From Flavobacterium sp. MC2016-06 (lineage in GTDB: Bacteria > Bacteroidota > Bacteroidia > Flavobacteriales > Flavobacteriaceae): a stretch of DNA of 64,000 nt. This document shows, in pieces, positions 53,916 through 62,764 of this stretch. The DNA is taken from assembly GCF_009711165.2 (NCBI RefSeq), contig NZ_WMID02000001.1, forward strand, positions 1-64,000, in the 5' to 3' direction. A program made the translations under genes and the position numbers. Position 1 is the first letter of the stretch, and each line of letters opens with the position of its first letter. The notes under the pieces are model-generated. The model was not told where the DNA came from, did not search any database, and saw only the letters and a program-made list of their open reading frames with translations.

Positions 53916-55508
53916 ATGTCTGATTTAATAAACAAAACAATGGGATTTTTTAAGAAAGTTCCAGAATCGCCAACACATCCGCAAGATTCCAAAAGCACTA
54001 GCAAATTTCAGATAGAAGATTTATATTCAAGTGATAATCCTCAAAATGAATCCAGTGATACAATTACCTTAGATGAAAAATTGCGTCAAGCTTATTTTTG
54101 GATCACTAATACGGCCATTATAAGTCCGTATTATGATATCGAATTCAACGATGGCGATCCTAAAAAGTTTTTATTCGGAGACAGCAAAGTTCCTGTTTAT
54201 TTACCCACAGATCAAAGTTATTCTAGTTTTGTATTAATGCCTTTGCTGAATTTAGCGGCAAGAGGTAAATGTCTTATTGTAGGCGGGCCGGGACGTGGAA
54301 AAACCGCTACTTCTGTATTGATGGGTTTACTGGCAGGATATGATAATAAAGACGTATTGCGTGCGATTCAGCACGGACAGCCACAAATGACGATTTCTGA
54401 TTTATTGGGACATCCATTACCTTCTGATATGGTAAAGGCCGAAAAAACGTCAGACATTAGAATTGCTTGGCGAAAATGGCTGAGTATGCGCGTAAAAATT
54501 ATCGACGAATACAATCGAATTCCAACCAGAACGCAATCTGCTTTATTAACCGTTTTGGCAGATAATTATGCTGAAATCTTCGATCAGATTTACGAATGTC
54601 CAGACGGCGCTTGGTACTTAACTGCCAATGATGATGCCGGCGGAGGAACGTATCAAGTTATTGAAGCGCTAAAAGATAGAATTGACATTGTCATTAGAGC
54701 AATGCATTTTAATACTCGTTTTATTGATGATTTATTACAGCGAATTGAACTCAATTTTAAACCGGAAGCCATAATTCCAGAAGAAATTATTTTTACAGAA
54801 GAAGAGCTTACAACCATCAATAAACAAATTAGAGGTGTAAAAATAGATCCTGAATTACGTAAACGTATCGAGTTTTTCTGCCGTCAGTTTGAGTTTTTTG
54901 AGCCAGCGTCCAATCGATTGGAATACATGACCAAAGACACCGCAAAATTGTCCGGCATGGATATGCGTACGCTTTTTAGAAAAGAAACAGGAAAAGACCC
55001 GATTAAAGATTTAGGTTCGCAGGCAAAAAATGGTTTATCGGTTAGAAAAATCATGACTTTATTGATGTTTTCTAAAGCAATGGCCTATTTTAGAGGAAAC
55101 AAAAAAGTAGAATTAGAAGACATAAGACAAGTTTTGCCATTTGTTTTGCACGATAGTTTAACGCCGCATTTAGAATCACCATTTTTTGATCAAGCTGGCA
55201 ATGAAGTATATCGCGTAGACAGAATTGTTTGGCTGCGCAACTTATTTGATTTGTCTTGCGACGAATATCTAAGTCAGGATTTAGACCGAAATGATCCAGT
55301 AGATCAATTTGAAGAAGAATTTAAAAAAGGACTTGAAAACATATCATCAAGAGAAATTGATAATCGCCTTTTAAGTATTGAAAAACAACTTCAGAAATGG
55401 TCTGAAGAGAAAAAATTGTACGGTTACAGAGCAGATGATATTTTAAAATTAAAATACCTGCACCAGCGTTACACCAATTACAAAAGATGGCTGCAATGGA
55501 AAAAATAA
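53916..55508 (+). CDS. MoxR-type AAA+ ATPase
   Basis: A 530-residue protein. A 100-residue N-terminal extension leads to CLIVGGPGRGKTATSVLMG (Walker A), VKIIDEYNRIPTRTQSALL (Walker B with Glu), LTANDDAGGGTYQVIEALKDRID (sensor 1 Asn and Arg finger), and a C-terminal AAA lid around GLSVRKIMTLLMFSKAMAYFRG. MoxR ATPases remodel or insert cofactors into partner proteins and nearly always work with a VWA protein. Here the VWA partner is two genes downstream. Its end overlaps the next gene by 22 bp. Confidence 0.9.
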   Translation: MSDLINKTMGFFKKVPESPTHPQDSKSTSKFQIEDLYSSDNPQNESSDTITLDEKLRQAYFWITNTAIISPYYDIEFNDGDPKKFLFGDSKVPVYLPTDQSYSSFVLMPLLNLAARGKCLIVGGPGRGKTATSVLMGLLAGYDNKDVLRAIQHGQPQMTISDLLGHPLPSDMVKAEKTSDIRIAWRKWLSMRVKIIDEYNRIPTRTQSALLTVLADNYAEIFDQIYECPDGAWYLTANDDAGGGTYQVIEALKDRIDIVIRAMHFNTRFIDDLLQRIELNFKPEAIIPEEIIFTEEELTTINKQIRGVKIDPELRKRIEFFCRQFEFFEPASNRLEYMTKDTAKLSGMDMRTLFRKETGKDPIKDLGSQAKNGLSVRKIMTLLMFSKAMAYFRGNKKVELEDIRQVLPFVLHDSLTPHLESPFFDQAGNEVYRVDRIVWLRNLFDLSCDEYLSQDLDRNDPVDQFEEEFKKGLENISSREIDNRLLSIEKQLQKWSEEKKLYGYRADDILKLKYLHQRYTNYKRWLQWKK

Positions 55509-56467
55509 GCTTTCCGCAACTTATAACAGAATTAAGCGATAATAGTGCTTTGTACAATCAATGGTACAATGATAATGAAATGAAGTACGGCAATCTGCCT
55601 TCTCACGTCATTACCAATTGGATTGTTGAAGTTGTTGAACCTATTGTAAAAGCTGCTTTTGAGTTAAATACAGCTCCAGAAAAAAGGCATGAAGTAGTAA
55701 AAGCTTTGTATCTAGAATCGTTGAAATTAATAGGAAGCGGAGCAGCAATCCGTTATAAAGAGGAATACAAAACAGCTTGGTTATTAATGGCAGAAATGCC
55801 CAATTTATTACTCAAATTTCCAGTAAAAACCATTTCATTATTAAATGATGTTCTTTTCAATCTTCAGACTTATACATCAGAAAAAACGATAGAATGGTGC
55901 CAGCTAATGCAGACTGCCAGTGCTGAGGTTAAAACAATAGAAGATTTTAAAATAGTGGGACGTATTTATGCATGGAAATGCGGCTTAGCCCATTTAAGAA
56001 TTCGCCTAAAAACTGATTTTGGTGAACTTTCAGAAAACCTGCAGCACATTATTGCCAATACTATAGGTACAAATAAAAATACAATTCAAATTTTTGACAA
56101 TCCGTGGTCTAATAATTATACCAATTTTGAAGGTGTACAAGGAGGTTTTAAAGGTACAACAGGTTTTTTTGAACATCCGCCAAAACTCGCACAGCTAGGC
56201 GAACATATTTTTGTAACCGATTCAGAAAATAGTTATGCTTTTTTTGCAGACCAATTTGGCAGTGTTTTTATGCCTGCAAATACAGTTGATGCAGCAGAAA
56301 TAGTATCAAATTCTAGACAACTGGAAACCTTAGAAAAATGGCTGGGAAAAGACAATAATGAAATTGATCTAAAAAATATTTCGTCTGCTGTAATAACAAA
56401 AGATACCTTGGTTTTTACTTTGCAAAACTCTTATTTTCTATACCTATTCAGCCTTGGAAATGCATAA
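55487..56467 (+). CDS. Unknown 326-residue protein of the MoxR-VWA operon
   Basis: Not recognised. Residues about 1-190 look all-helical (VVEPIVKAAFELNTAPEKRHE, YKTAWLLMAEMPNLLLKFP). The last 130 residues are Gly- and aromatic-rich and strand-forming (GVQGGFKGTTGFFEHPP, QLGEHIFVTDSENSYAFFAD). MoxR-VWA systems of Bacteroidota often include a third beta-rich (beta-propeller-like) partner. This protein may be the equivalent, which is a guess to be tested by fold prediction. ATG at 55487 or 55496; it overlaps both neighbours, so it is surely part of the operon. Confidence 0.7.
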   Translation: MAAMEKISFPQLITELSDNSALYNQWYNDNEMKYGNLPSHVITNWIVEVVEPIVKAAFELNTAPEKRHEVVKALYLESLKLIGSGAAIRYKEEYKTAWLLMAEMPNLLLKFPVKTISLLNDVLFNLQTYTSEKTIEWCQLMQTASAEVKTIEDFKIVGRIYAWKCGLAHLRIRLKTDFGELSENLQHIIANTIGTNKNTIQIFDNPWSNNYTNFEGVQGGFKGTTGFFEHPPKLAQLGEHIFVTDSENSYAFFADQFGSVFMPANTVDAAEIVSNSRQLETLEKWLGKDNNEIDLKNISSAVITKDTLVFTLQNSYFLYLFSLGNA

Positions 56468-58223
56468 TCAATCCGACATAGAAAAAGCATTTGCGTTATG
56501 GAGATCGCATTGGCAGGAAGCAAAGTTAGAGTGGAATCCTTTGCTGCGATTGCAAGAACCTATATGGTGTTTATCGCATCAAGATGCGCACAAAGAAGGA
56601 CTTACGGGGAGTTTTGCAATGATTCGTTTAACAGATCATCGTATTGTAATCAATCTAGAAGAAATTGTAGAACACGGGATTGTAGATTATGCTGTTGAGG
56701 TTTTAGCGCACGAAATTGGACATCATATTTATACGCCTGCCAATTTATATGATAATGCCATTTTATTAAATAGAATTCGTTTTGGTCTGCCTGGTATTGA
56801 AGACAGAGCGCCGATGGTTGCCAATTTATATGCAGATTTTTTTATTAATGATAAGTTACAGCGCTTCAATAAATTAAAAATGGTCGAAGTTTATAAAGCG
56901 ATAAATTCAGAAGATAATTTCACTGAACTTTGGACCTTAATGATGCGTACTTACGAATATTTATGGCGTTTAAATAGAGGCGAATTAGCGACAAATCTAT
57001 CTTTTCATAGTAAAAAAATAGATGCAGATGCTTCATTATTAGCTTCTTTAATTAGAAGTTATTCAAAAGATTGGATTCACGGCGGCGGTAGATTTGCCGT
57101 AATGCTTTATCCTTATTTAATGGATGACGAAACTTTTAAAAAGGCACGCAAAAAGATTTTAATTTTATTGGATGCAGAAAATGCTGGTGTAGATGCAACG
57201 GCTATTTCTGGAATGACAGAACTCGATTTAGAAGGATATGATGAGATAATCGATATGCGAAAAGAAGCCATAGATACTATGGAAAATCATACTAATAAAA
57301 AAGATAAAGACAGTTTAGGTTTAGAAAAAAGCACAATTGGAGGTCATGGACCAAGAAACGGCTATATGGGACCAGGAAATTATATTGATTTGATGAAACA
57401 AGTCAATCCTAAAGCAGACGAACAGTTATTGCTTAATGCCTATTATAAAGAAATTGCTTTACCGCATTTAATTAATTTTCCTCTGGAAATTTCCGAAAAT
57501 GTATCTTTTGATTTACCCGAAGGTTTAGAAACTTGGGACATTGGCGACGCAATAGAAGAAGTAGATTGGTTACAATCTGCCATTTTATCGCCCGAAATAA
57601 TTCCGGGATTAACCACTCAAAAGAGAACCTATGGCTCAGATTCTGATAATGAGATTTCAGAAAGTCCTTTAAATGTTTATATTGGTATCGATTGTTCGGG
57701 CTCCATGATGAATCCGAGACATAACTTTTCATGGCCTGTACTTGCAGCAACAATTATAGGATTGTCTGCATTGCGCGCTGGAGCATCTGTTATGGGATGT
57801 CTTTCTGGCGAACCAGGAGGTTATTTAGAAACCGATGGTTTTATTTCCGACGAGACAGATTTACTAACAACTTTAACTTCTTATCTAGGTACTGGTTATG
57901 CGTATGGAATTGAGCGATTAAGAAAACCATTTGAAGTAAAACCAAATAAAAAATCGCATATTGTAATTGTTACAGACAATGATATCTTTAGTATGCTGGG
58001 GTCCGATACGCATAGCCAGCAAACCTATTGGGAACTGGCCGAAATTGCATTAAAAAATGCAGGCGGACACGGAACAATTGTACTGCATTCTCCACCAGAT
58101 TATCAAAGAGATGTAGTAATTCGATTAATAAAAATGGGCTGGAATGTATATTGTGTTACAAACGAGGCAGAACTTTTAAAATTTGCATTAGAATTTTCAC
58201 ACCAAAATTATTCACATGTCTAA
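56454..58223 (+). CDS. HExxH-containing VWA protein (DUF2201-like metallopeptidase + VWA)
   Basis: A 589-residue cytoplasmic protein. Near the N-terminus VEVLAHEIGHHIYTP has a zinc-peptidase-like His86-Glu-x-x-His90 motif, as in the putative metallopeptidase half of DUF2201 proteins. The C-terminal third (about 403-585) is a VWA domain with the MIDAS VYIGIDCSGSMMNP (Asp-x-Ser-x-Ser), LGTGYAYG (Thr), and IVIVTDNDIF (Asp). The middle is helical with a Gly-rich loop. It is the probable partner and target-binding arm of the MoxR ATPase. Whether the HExxH is proteolytic is unknown. Overlaps its neighbours by 14 and 8 bp. Confidence 0.87.
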   Translation: MEMHNQSDIEKAFALWRSHWQEAKLEWNPLLRLQEPIWCLSHQDAHKEGLTGSFAMIRLTDHRIVINLEEIVEHGIVDYAVEVLAHEIGHHIYTPANLYDNAILLNRIRFGLPGIEDRAPMVANLYADFFINDKLQRFNKLKMVEVYKAINSEDNFTELWTLMMRTYEYLWRLNRGELATNLSFHSKKIDADASLLASLIRSYSKDWIHGGGRFAVMLYPYLMDDETFKKARKKILILLDAENAGVDATAISGMTELDLEGYDEIIDMRKEAIDTMENHTNKKDKDSLGLEKSTIGGHGPRNGYMGPGNYIDLMKQVNPKADEQLLLNAYYKEIALPHLINFPLEISENVSFDLPEGLETWDIGDAIEEVDWLQSAILSPEIIPGLTTQKRTYGSDSDNEISESPLNVYIGIDCSGSMMNPRHNFSWPVLAATIIGLSALRAGASVMGCLSGEPGGYLETDGFISDETDLLTTLTSYLGTGYAYGIERLRKPFEVKPNKKSHIVIVTDNDIFSMLGSDTHSQQTYWELAEIALKNAGGHGTIVLHSPPDYQRDVVIRLIKMGWNVYCVTNEAELLKFALEFSHQNYSHV

Positions 58224-58797
58224 ATACGATGTTTTTGAATTAATTACACATTTAAGAAAATGTCCAGACACTTTTTTAAAACCTTCTTCTTTTACTTCGA
58301 GTGAAGGAATAAATTCGATTGCCTTAATTTGTGATACATATAGGACCGTAAGCTCAAAATTTTTAAATAAAGAATTTAACATACCAACTCCCGATATTTT
58401 AAAGCCTATAAAAGACAATCATTGGGAGGCTATTCATATTTCGACTTGGCTGCTTTCTCATCCAAATTTTATAAATAAGCCTTCTATAGAAGATAAATTA
58501 CGCGATTTTTGGTTTATAGAATTAGGCAATGCTTCAAGATATGTAAAGTTTAAGGAATGGATAAGTGATGACGAACGAGCCGAAGAAATGGTGAGATTGT
58601 TATTATACTGCTGTGAAATTGTACCCAACGGAGAAAGCACTAATGAAGCGGCAGATAAATTATCCTCTATAAGCAGTGTAAATCGTCATGAAGTTTTAAA
58701 AAACTCCTACGAAGCGCATGAAAGAATAATGAGAATAAAAAGAGAAATGGCGGAGCAAAAAGCCCGTGAAGCGGCAAATACGTATGGACGCGAGTAG
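58216..58797 (+). CDS. Unknown 193-residue helical protein of the MoxR-VWA operon
   Basis: Not recognised. Predicted mostly alpha-helical, with a long charged C-terminal helix (HERIMRIKREMAEQKAREAA) that may be a coiled coil. Three tryptophan-containing helices in the middle (HWEAIHISTWLLSHPNF). No signal peptide or membrane segment. Starts 8 bp inside the VWA gene and ends 14 bp inside the adenylate-forming enzyme gene, so it is co-translated with both. Confidence 0.72.
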   Translation: MSKYDVFELITHLRKCPDTFLKPSSFTSSEGINSIALICDTYRTVSSKFLNKEFNIPTPDILKPIKDNHWEAIHISTWLLSHPNFINKPSIEDKLRDFWFIELGNASRYVKFKEWISDDERAEEMVRLLLYCCEIVPNGESTNEAADKLSSISSVNRHEVLKNSYEAHERIMRIKREMAEQKAREAANTYGRE

Positions 58798-60145
58798 TGA
58801 CCCTCAAATAGCATTAACAGATGCGGAACGTTTTCCGCTTCTTAGCGATTTAAGTTTTTTGGAAGCGCTTAAACAAGATGAATTTGCGCCAAAATTTAAT
58901 TTTAAAAGCGGTGATAGATTAAATACAGAGCAGCTTTTAAAATTAAAAAATTACAAAAAGAAAAATTTTGATAAAGTAACATTTTGGACAGAAGAACAAA
59001 CTCCAATTTGGTTAAAAGACTATTTAGAATGGTGCAGTAAAACAGTTCCATTTTATCAAAATAATTCAAATATTTTAAATTCATTTCCAACAATTTCTAG
59101 AGAAGACATTAGAAAACACCCTTATTTATTTGTCTCAGATGAAGCTGATTTAGACGAATTGTTAGTTTATTATACCTCCGGTTCAACGGGATCAAAGTTA
59201 GATGTTCTTTTTGATTCTGTTTCTCAAGCTTCTTGGCTGCCTCAAATAGATTCTGTTCTAAAAGATTTTAATCTTTCTATAGCAGGAGGGAAGGACAAAA
59301 CTGCAATTGCTTTGATTTGTGCTCAAGAAAAAACATTAACATACGCATCTTTATCAACCTATTTAGATGGAGCCGGAATCTTAAAAATAAATCTAAATGC
59401 TTCTGATTGGAATAAACCTGACGATGCTAAAAAATATCTCGAGAAGTATAATCCGCAAATTCTTACGGGCGATCCACTAGCGTTTACGGCATTGCTGGAT
59501 TTAAAACCAAAATTAGCTCCAAGTGCTATGATTTCTTCGGCTATGAAATTGACAAAAGGCACAAAAGAAAAATTAGAAAAATATTTTGAATGTCCTGTAA
59601 TAGATCTTTATTCGATGACAGAATGTAGAAATATAGCCTACGCAACCGAAATTGGGCATAAAGTTATTCGACCTGACTTATATTTAGAAATTTTTGATGA
59701 GCATAAAGATGTACCGCTTCCTTATGGAGAAAGAGGTGAATTAGTGGTTACGGGAGGTAATAATCCTTTTCTGCCATTGGTGCGTTATAGAACAGGCGAT
59801 TTTTGCAGTTTAAAAATAGAAAATGCTATTCCTTATTTAATTGATTTGGAAGCTCGAAATCCAGTAGTTTTTTACACAAAAGCTGAAGTGAAAATCAACA
59901 ATATTGATGTTTCTAATGCTTTATCTCGATTGTCTTTGGCAGGATTTAAAATGCATCAAAGGAAAGATAAACGGATTGAGTTTACGGGTTATTCTAATGA
60001 TATTACACCTGAGGAAATTGTCGATGTATTGAATAAGGTTTTTAAAAATGACATTGATATCGATATTGAAATTCAGAAAATAGCTCAAAACAATACTACA
60101 GAAAAAACAAAATATTCTTCGGAATTAATAGAAGCATCCAATTAA
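58784..60145 (+). CDS. Adenylate-forming enzyme (phenylacetate-CoA ligase/LuxE-like)
   Basis: A 453-residue member of the acyl-adenylate superfamily. It has VYYTSGSTGSKLDVLFDS (ATP P-loop), LTGDPLAFTALLD, DLYSMTECRNIAYATEIG (A5-like), and PLVRYRTGDFCSL (A7-like). The closest shape is phenylacetate-CoA ligase or acyl-protein synthetase (LuxE), which activate a carboxylic acid as AMP-ester and pass it to CoA or a protein thiol. In this operon it might modify a protein remodelled by the MoxR/VWA pair; that is inference. ATG at 58784 preferred over GTG at 58766. Last gene before a strong terminator. Confidence 0.85.
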   Translation: MDASSDPQIALTDAERFPLLSDLSFLEALKQDEFAPKFNFKSGDRLNTEQLLKLKNYKKKNFDKVTFWTEEQTPIWLKDYLEWCSKTVPFYQNNSNILNSFPTISREDIRKHPYLFVSDEADLDELLVYYTSGSTGSKLDVLFDSVSQASWLPQIDSVLKDFNLSIAGGKDKTAIALICAQEKTLTYASLSTYLDGAGILKINLNASDWNKPDDAKKYLEKYNPQILTGDPLAFTALLDLKPKLAPSAMISSAMKLTKGTKEKLEKYFECPVIDLYSMTECRNIAYATEIGHKVIRPDLYLEIFDEHKDVPLPYGERGELVVTGGNNPFLPLVRYRTGDFCSLKIENAIPYLIDLEARNPVVFYTKAEVKINNIDVSNALSRLSLAGFKMHQRKDKRIEFTGYSNDITPEEIVDVLNKVFKNDIDIDIEIQKIAQNNTTEKTKYSSELIEASN

Positions 60146-60180
60146 TACAAATGCTGATTAGTACTTGATATATTGCATAA

Positions 60181-60208
60181 AAAAAGCTCAATTAGAATTG
60201 AGCTTTTT
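60181..60208 (+). terminator. Terminator of the pnuC-MoxR-VWA operon (AAAAAGCTCAATT stem, copy 3)
   Basis: AAAAAGCTCAATT, 2-base loop, AATTGAGCTTTTTT, 36 bp after the last gene. Stem identical to the terminators at 22281 and 25856. Confidence 0.88.
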
Positions 60209-60269
60209 TATTTGTGCCCCCAAATACAATGTTTTTACTAAAACCTTGCGCACATATATTGATTAGATT

Positions 60270-60584
60270 TTAAAAGTAAACAAATTGACTGTAAGGATCA
60301 TATTTAGTGATATTTGCATCCTTTTTTTTATGAAGACCAGCAGTATTTTGACTTAAATTTTCATTAGAATTTTTTCCCTGATGGTAATAGTCTTCTTTAA
60401 ACGCGTTTAAAAAATCATTTTCAATGTCAAGACCATCAATAGCTTTAAAAAAAAGTTCATAATCTAAATTATCATGCTGTGTATGAGAAATACTTTCTTG
60501 TCCAGTAAAGTTGTTTTCCCACTCTATAAGACTCTGAAAGTTAGGCTCATTATCGACGAAATAATTATATTGCTGTGTATTCAT
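60270..60584 (-). CDS. Unknown small acidic protein
   Basis: A 104-residue protein, acidic and rich in Asn, Asp and aromatic residues (DNLDYELFFKAIDGLDIEND), without signal peptide or membrane segment. No family recognised. Minus strand, convergent with the preceding operon across the terminator. A clear ATG at 60584 and no competing frame make it likely real, but support is modest. Confidence 0.5.
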   Translation of the reverse strand: MNTQQYNYFVDNEPNFQSLIEWENNFTGQESISHTQHDNLDYELFFKAIDGLDIENDFLNAFKEDYYHQGKNSNENLSQNTAGLHKKKDANITKYDPYSQFVYF

Positions 60585-60897
60585 ATAAAGGTCGTTTTGA
60601 AATTAATCACTGGTTAAATTTTTATATAACCAAATTTAAAAGTTACTAGAATATTTTATTTACAGAATTATATTCTCAATTTATATAATTCTCATTATAG
60701 TTGATTAATAACTCTTTGCAATCAAGATTTGTATTTGCTGTTTTGTGCGCAAATTGTGTAAATACCAATTGTAATTATATAATAATCTGTTGCTCATAAA
60801 ATATAACTTTGAAGATGACAGCTCTACCAGCAGATTTTAAATTTTAATTTAATATTGAAAATTTGAGAGCAGCGTTATCCTAACTTAATTCATAAAA
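60585..60897. other. Intergenic region, 313 bp
   Basis: Divergent spacer between the small acidic gene and the phospholipase gene. AT-rich; promoters for both are expected, but I find no convincing -7/-33 pair, repeat or small ORF. Confidence 0.45.
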
Positions 60898-61719
60898 ATG
60901 CGTTTAAAATACCTGCTTCTTTTTTGCGCTTTTATTTCGATAAAAGCAAATTCACAACTTTTAGAGTATGACAAAGATTTTCACGCCGCAGATTTGCTGA
61001 TGAAAGAATCTAGTTTCTCTATTCACAAAGACAATTATTTTCTAACAGGCGTACCGCTTAATGAAGATATTACCCGTACAACTGCAGATGTAAAATATCA
61101 AGTAAGTTTTAAGGAACGATTAAGTTCAAAACCTTTGTGGGGAGGCTTTTTTCTATACTTAATGTACACTCAAAAAGCCTTTTGGGATATTTATGCAAGC
61201 TCAAAACCATTTTCAGAAATTAATTTTAATCCAGGAGTGGCAGTTGTTCGTCCATTTTACTTAAAAGGACATAGATTGACTTATGGTACAATCTCATTAG
61301 AACACGAATCAAACGGCAGAGATTCTATTTATTCCAGAACTTGGAACATGTTGGCTTTTTCTTTAAAATCTCAAGTATCACCAAGATGGACGGTTGGATT
61401 AAGAGGCTGGTTTCCGCTTGTAGATAAAGAAGACAATCCTGATTTATTAAAATATGTGGGTTATGGCGAAGCAAGCGCAAGCTATCAAATTCAGCCCGGA
61501 CGATGGAGCGCAGACATCGTTTTTAGAAAAGGAAGCGGTCTTATCAATTACGGATCTTTACAGACGCAGGTAAACTGGAAACCGTATAAACATGAAAATT
61601 ATTACCTCACACTGCAATGGTTTGTAGGTTACACCGAAAGTTTAATAGATTACCAAGAACATAAAAGCATGCTGCGTTTAGGATTTGTTCTTAAACCTGA
61701 AAATATGGGAATTTTTTAA
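60898..61719 (+). CDS. Outer-membrane phospholipase A (OMPLA)-like protein
   Basis: A 273-residue protein with signal peptide (MRLKYLLLFCAFISIKANSQ) and a beta-barrel pattern of alternating strands. The active-site region ISLEHESNGRDSIYSRTWN matches the OMPLA signature (His-x-Ser-Asn-Gly, then Ser-Arg-x-Trp-Asn), providing the catalytic His, Ser and Asn. OMPLA hydrolyses phospholipids that leak into the outer leaflet when the envelope is damaged. Monocistronic, followed by repeat DNA. Confidence 0.88.
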   Translation: MRLKYLLLFCAFISIKANSQLLEYDKDFHAADLLMKESSFSIHKDNYFLTGVPLNEDITRTTADVKYQVSFKERLSSKPLWGGFFLYLMYTQKAFWDIYASSKPFSEINFNPGVAVVRPFYLKGHRLTYGTISLEHESNGRDSIYSRTWNMLAFSLKSQVSPRWTVGLRGWFPLVDKEDNPDLLKYVGYGEASASYQIQPGRWSADIVFRKGSGLINYGSLQTQVNWKPYKHENYYLTLQWFVGYTESLIDYQEHKSMLRLGFVLKPENMGIF

Positions 61720-61731
61720 AGTAGTGAGATT

Positions 61732-61817
61732 CCTGCAAGGTTTCCAAAACCTTGTAGGTATTTTAGAAAAGTAAGTATGTAAAAAATAGACCTGCAAGGT
61801 TTTGGAAACCTTGCAGG
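61732..61817. repeat. REPIN-like palindrome of the CCTGCAAGGT family
   Basis: Left arm 61732-61759 and right arm 61791-61817 (CCTGCAAGGTTTCCAAAACC and its reverse complement with one mismatch). Each arm is itself nearly palindromic. Same architecture as the two elements at 9236 and 9448, with a different inner sequence. Confidence 0.85.
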
Positions 61818-61933
61818 TATGTAACGAGAAACGAGGGATCGCACTATAAATTCCATATAGTTATCCGTCAATTCTTTGTCGAGTTTCGTTTGTGATTTAT
61901 TTCGTCTGTTCGCTATCGCTCGGGCAATTAAGG

Positions 61934-61970
61934 TTTTTTTCACGCAGATTCGGCAGATCTGGCAGATTTC
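61934..61970. repeat. Single-arm CACGCAGATT repeat
   Basis: TTTTTTCACGCAGATTCGGC and following bases match the inner arms of the element at 5997-6065 (CACGCAGATTTAGCAGATTT). Only one arm is present here, so it is probably a solo or degraded copy of the same dispersed family. Confidence 0.65.
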
Positions 61971-62232
61971 TAATACATTATGCTTAAACTATCCTTTTTT
62001 CTTTCAGGTATTTAATGAAAAAGGCTGTGTTATTTTTCTTAATTATATTTGGCATTATTAGTAATTAAATTATTAAATTTGATGATGATAATTAAAACTT
62101 TTAAGAGTATTTCTAATTATCATTAACTAATGTTTGTTTTTAGTCATTGTGGTTTAATTAATAAATTTAAAGAAAAATACCATTAATAATTTTGCTCAAT
62201 GAGCTTTTTACCCAAGAATTTTAAAACGACCT

Positions 62233-62616
62233 ATGATTTATAAAAATATATTGCAGATTGATGATGATTCAGACGACTGCGAATTGTTTCTGGAAGCAGT
62301 TGAAGCAATTTCATCAGCAAAATATACGGCAATCTACAACTCTGTAGAAGCTCTTCAAAAATTAATACATCAGGAAATTGTGCCCGATGTAATCTTTCTG
62401 GATTTAAATATGCCTATAATGTCTGGGCTTGAATTTTTAACAGAAATAAAGAAAGAAGAAAAACTAAAAGAAATTCCGGTTATTATTTTTTCTACTTCAC
62501 AATTAGATGATATAATTCGAGAAGCCAAAGAACACGGAGCAGAGGATTTTATCTCAAAGCCAAATAATTTCAACGATTTAAAAAAGATTTTAAGTCGCTA
62601 TCTTTTTTCTTCCTAA
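62233..62616 (+). CDS. Single-domain response regulator (Rcp1/CheY-like)
   Basis: A 127-residue receiver domain only: ILQIDDDSDDCELF (acidic pocket), VIFLDLNMPIMSGLEF (phospho-Asp), VIIFSTSQLDD (Thr/Ser), DFISKPNNF (Lys). Without an output domain it would act as a phosphate relay or by protein contact. Next to a CHASE3/HAMP kinase 148 bp downstream, it is the likely partner; such pairs resemble phytochrome-Rcp1 or general stress relays. Confidence 0.92.
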   Translation: MIYKNILQIDDDSDDCELFLEAVEAISSAKYTAIYNSVEALQKLIHQEIVPDVIFLDLNMPIMSGLEFLTEIKKEEKLKEIPVIIFSTSQLDDIIREAKEHGAEDFISKPNNFNDLKKILSRYLFSS

Positions 62617-62764
62617 AATGCTGTTTATTATAACAAGTTATAGTCACAGAAGGTTTAAGAATGTTTTTACGAACGTAAAAAATTCAGGAAAGATTTTATT
62701 TTTTTTACTATTTTTAGTAAGTAATAGAGAACCATTTAGTTGTATGGAACTTTAATTTGAACGG

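Larger units (their letters stand above)
61720..62232. other. Intergenic region with dispersed repeats, 513 bp
   Basis: Holds the palindrome at 61732-61817, a stretch around 61880-61925 with words frequent in flavobacterial intergenic DNA (TTCGCTATCGCTCGGGC), and a CACGCAGATT repeat at 61934-61970. The last 260 bp show no recognisable gene. Short open frames here run through the repeats and are not believed. Confidence 0.6.

Noticed and set aside
61716..62061. Two short open frames (one on each strand) after the phospholipase gene
   Set aside because: Both consist mainly of the dispersed repeats and have no proper start region.
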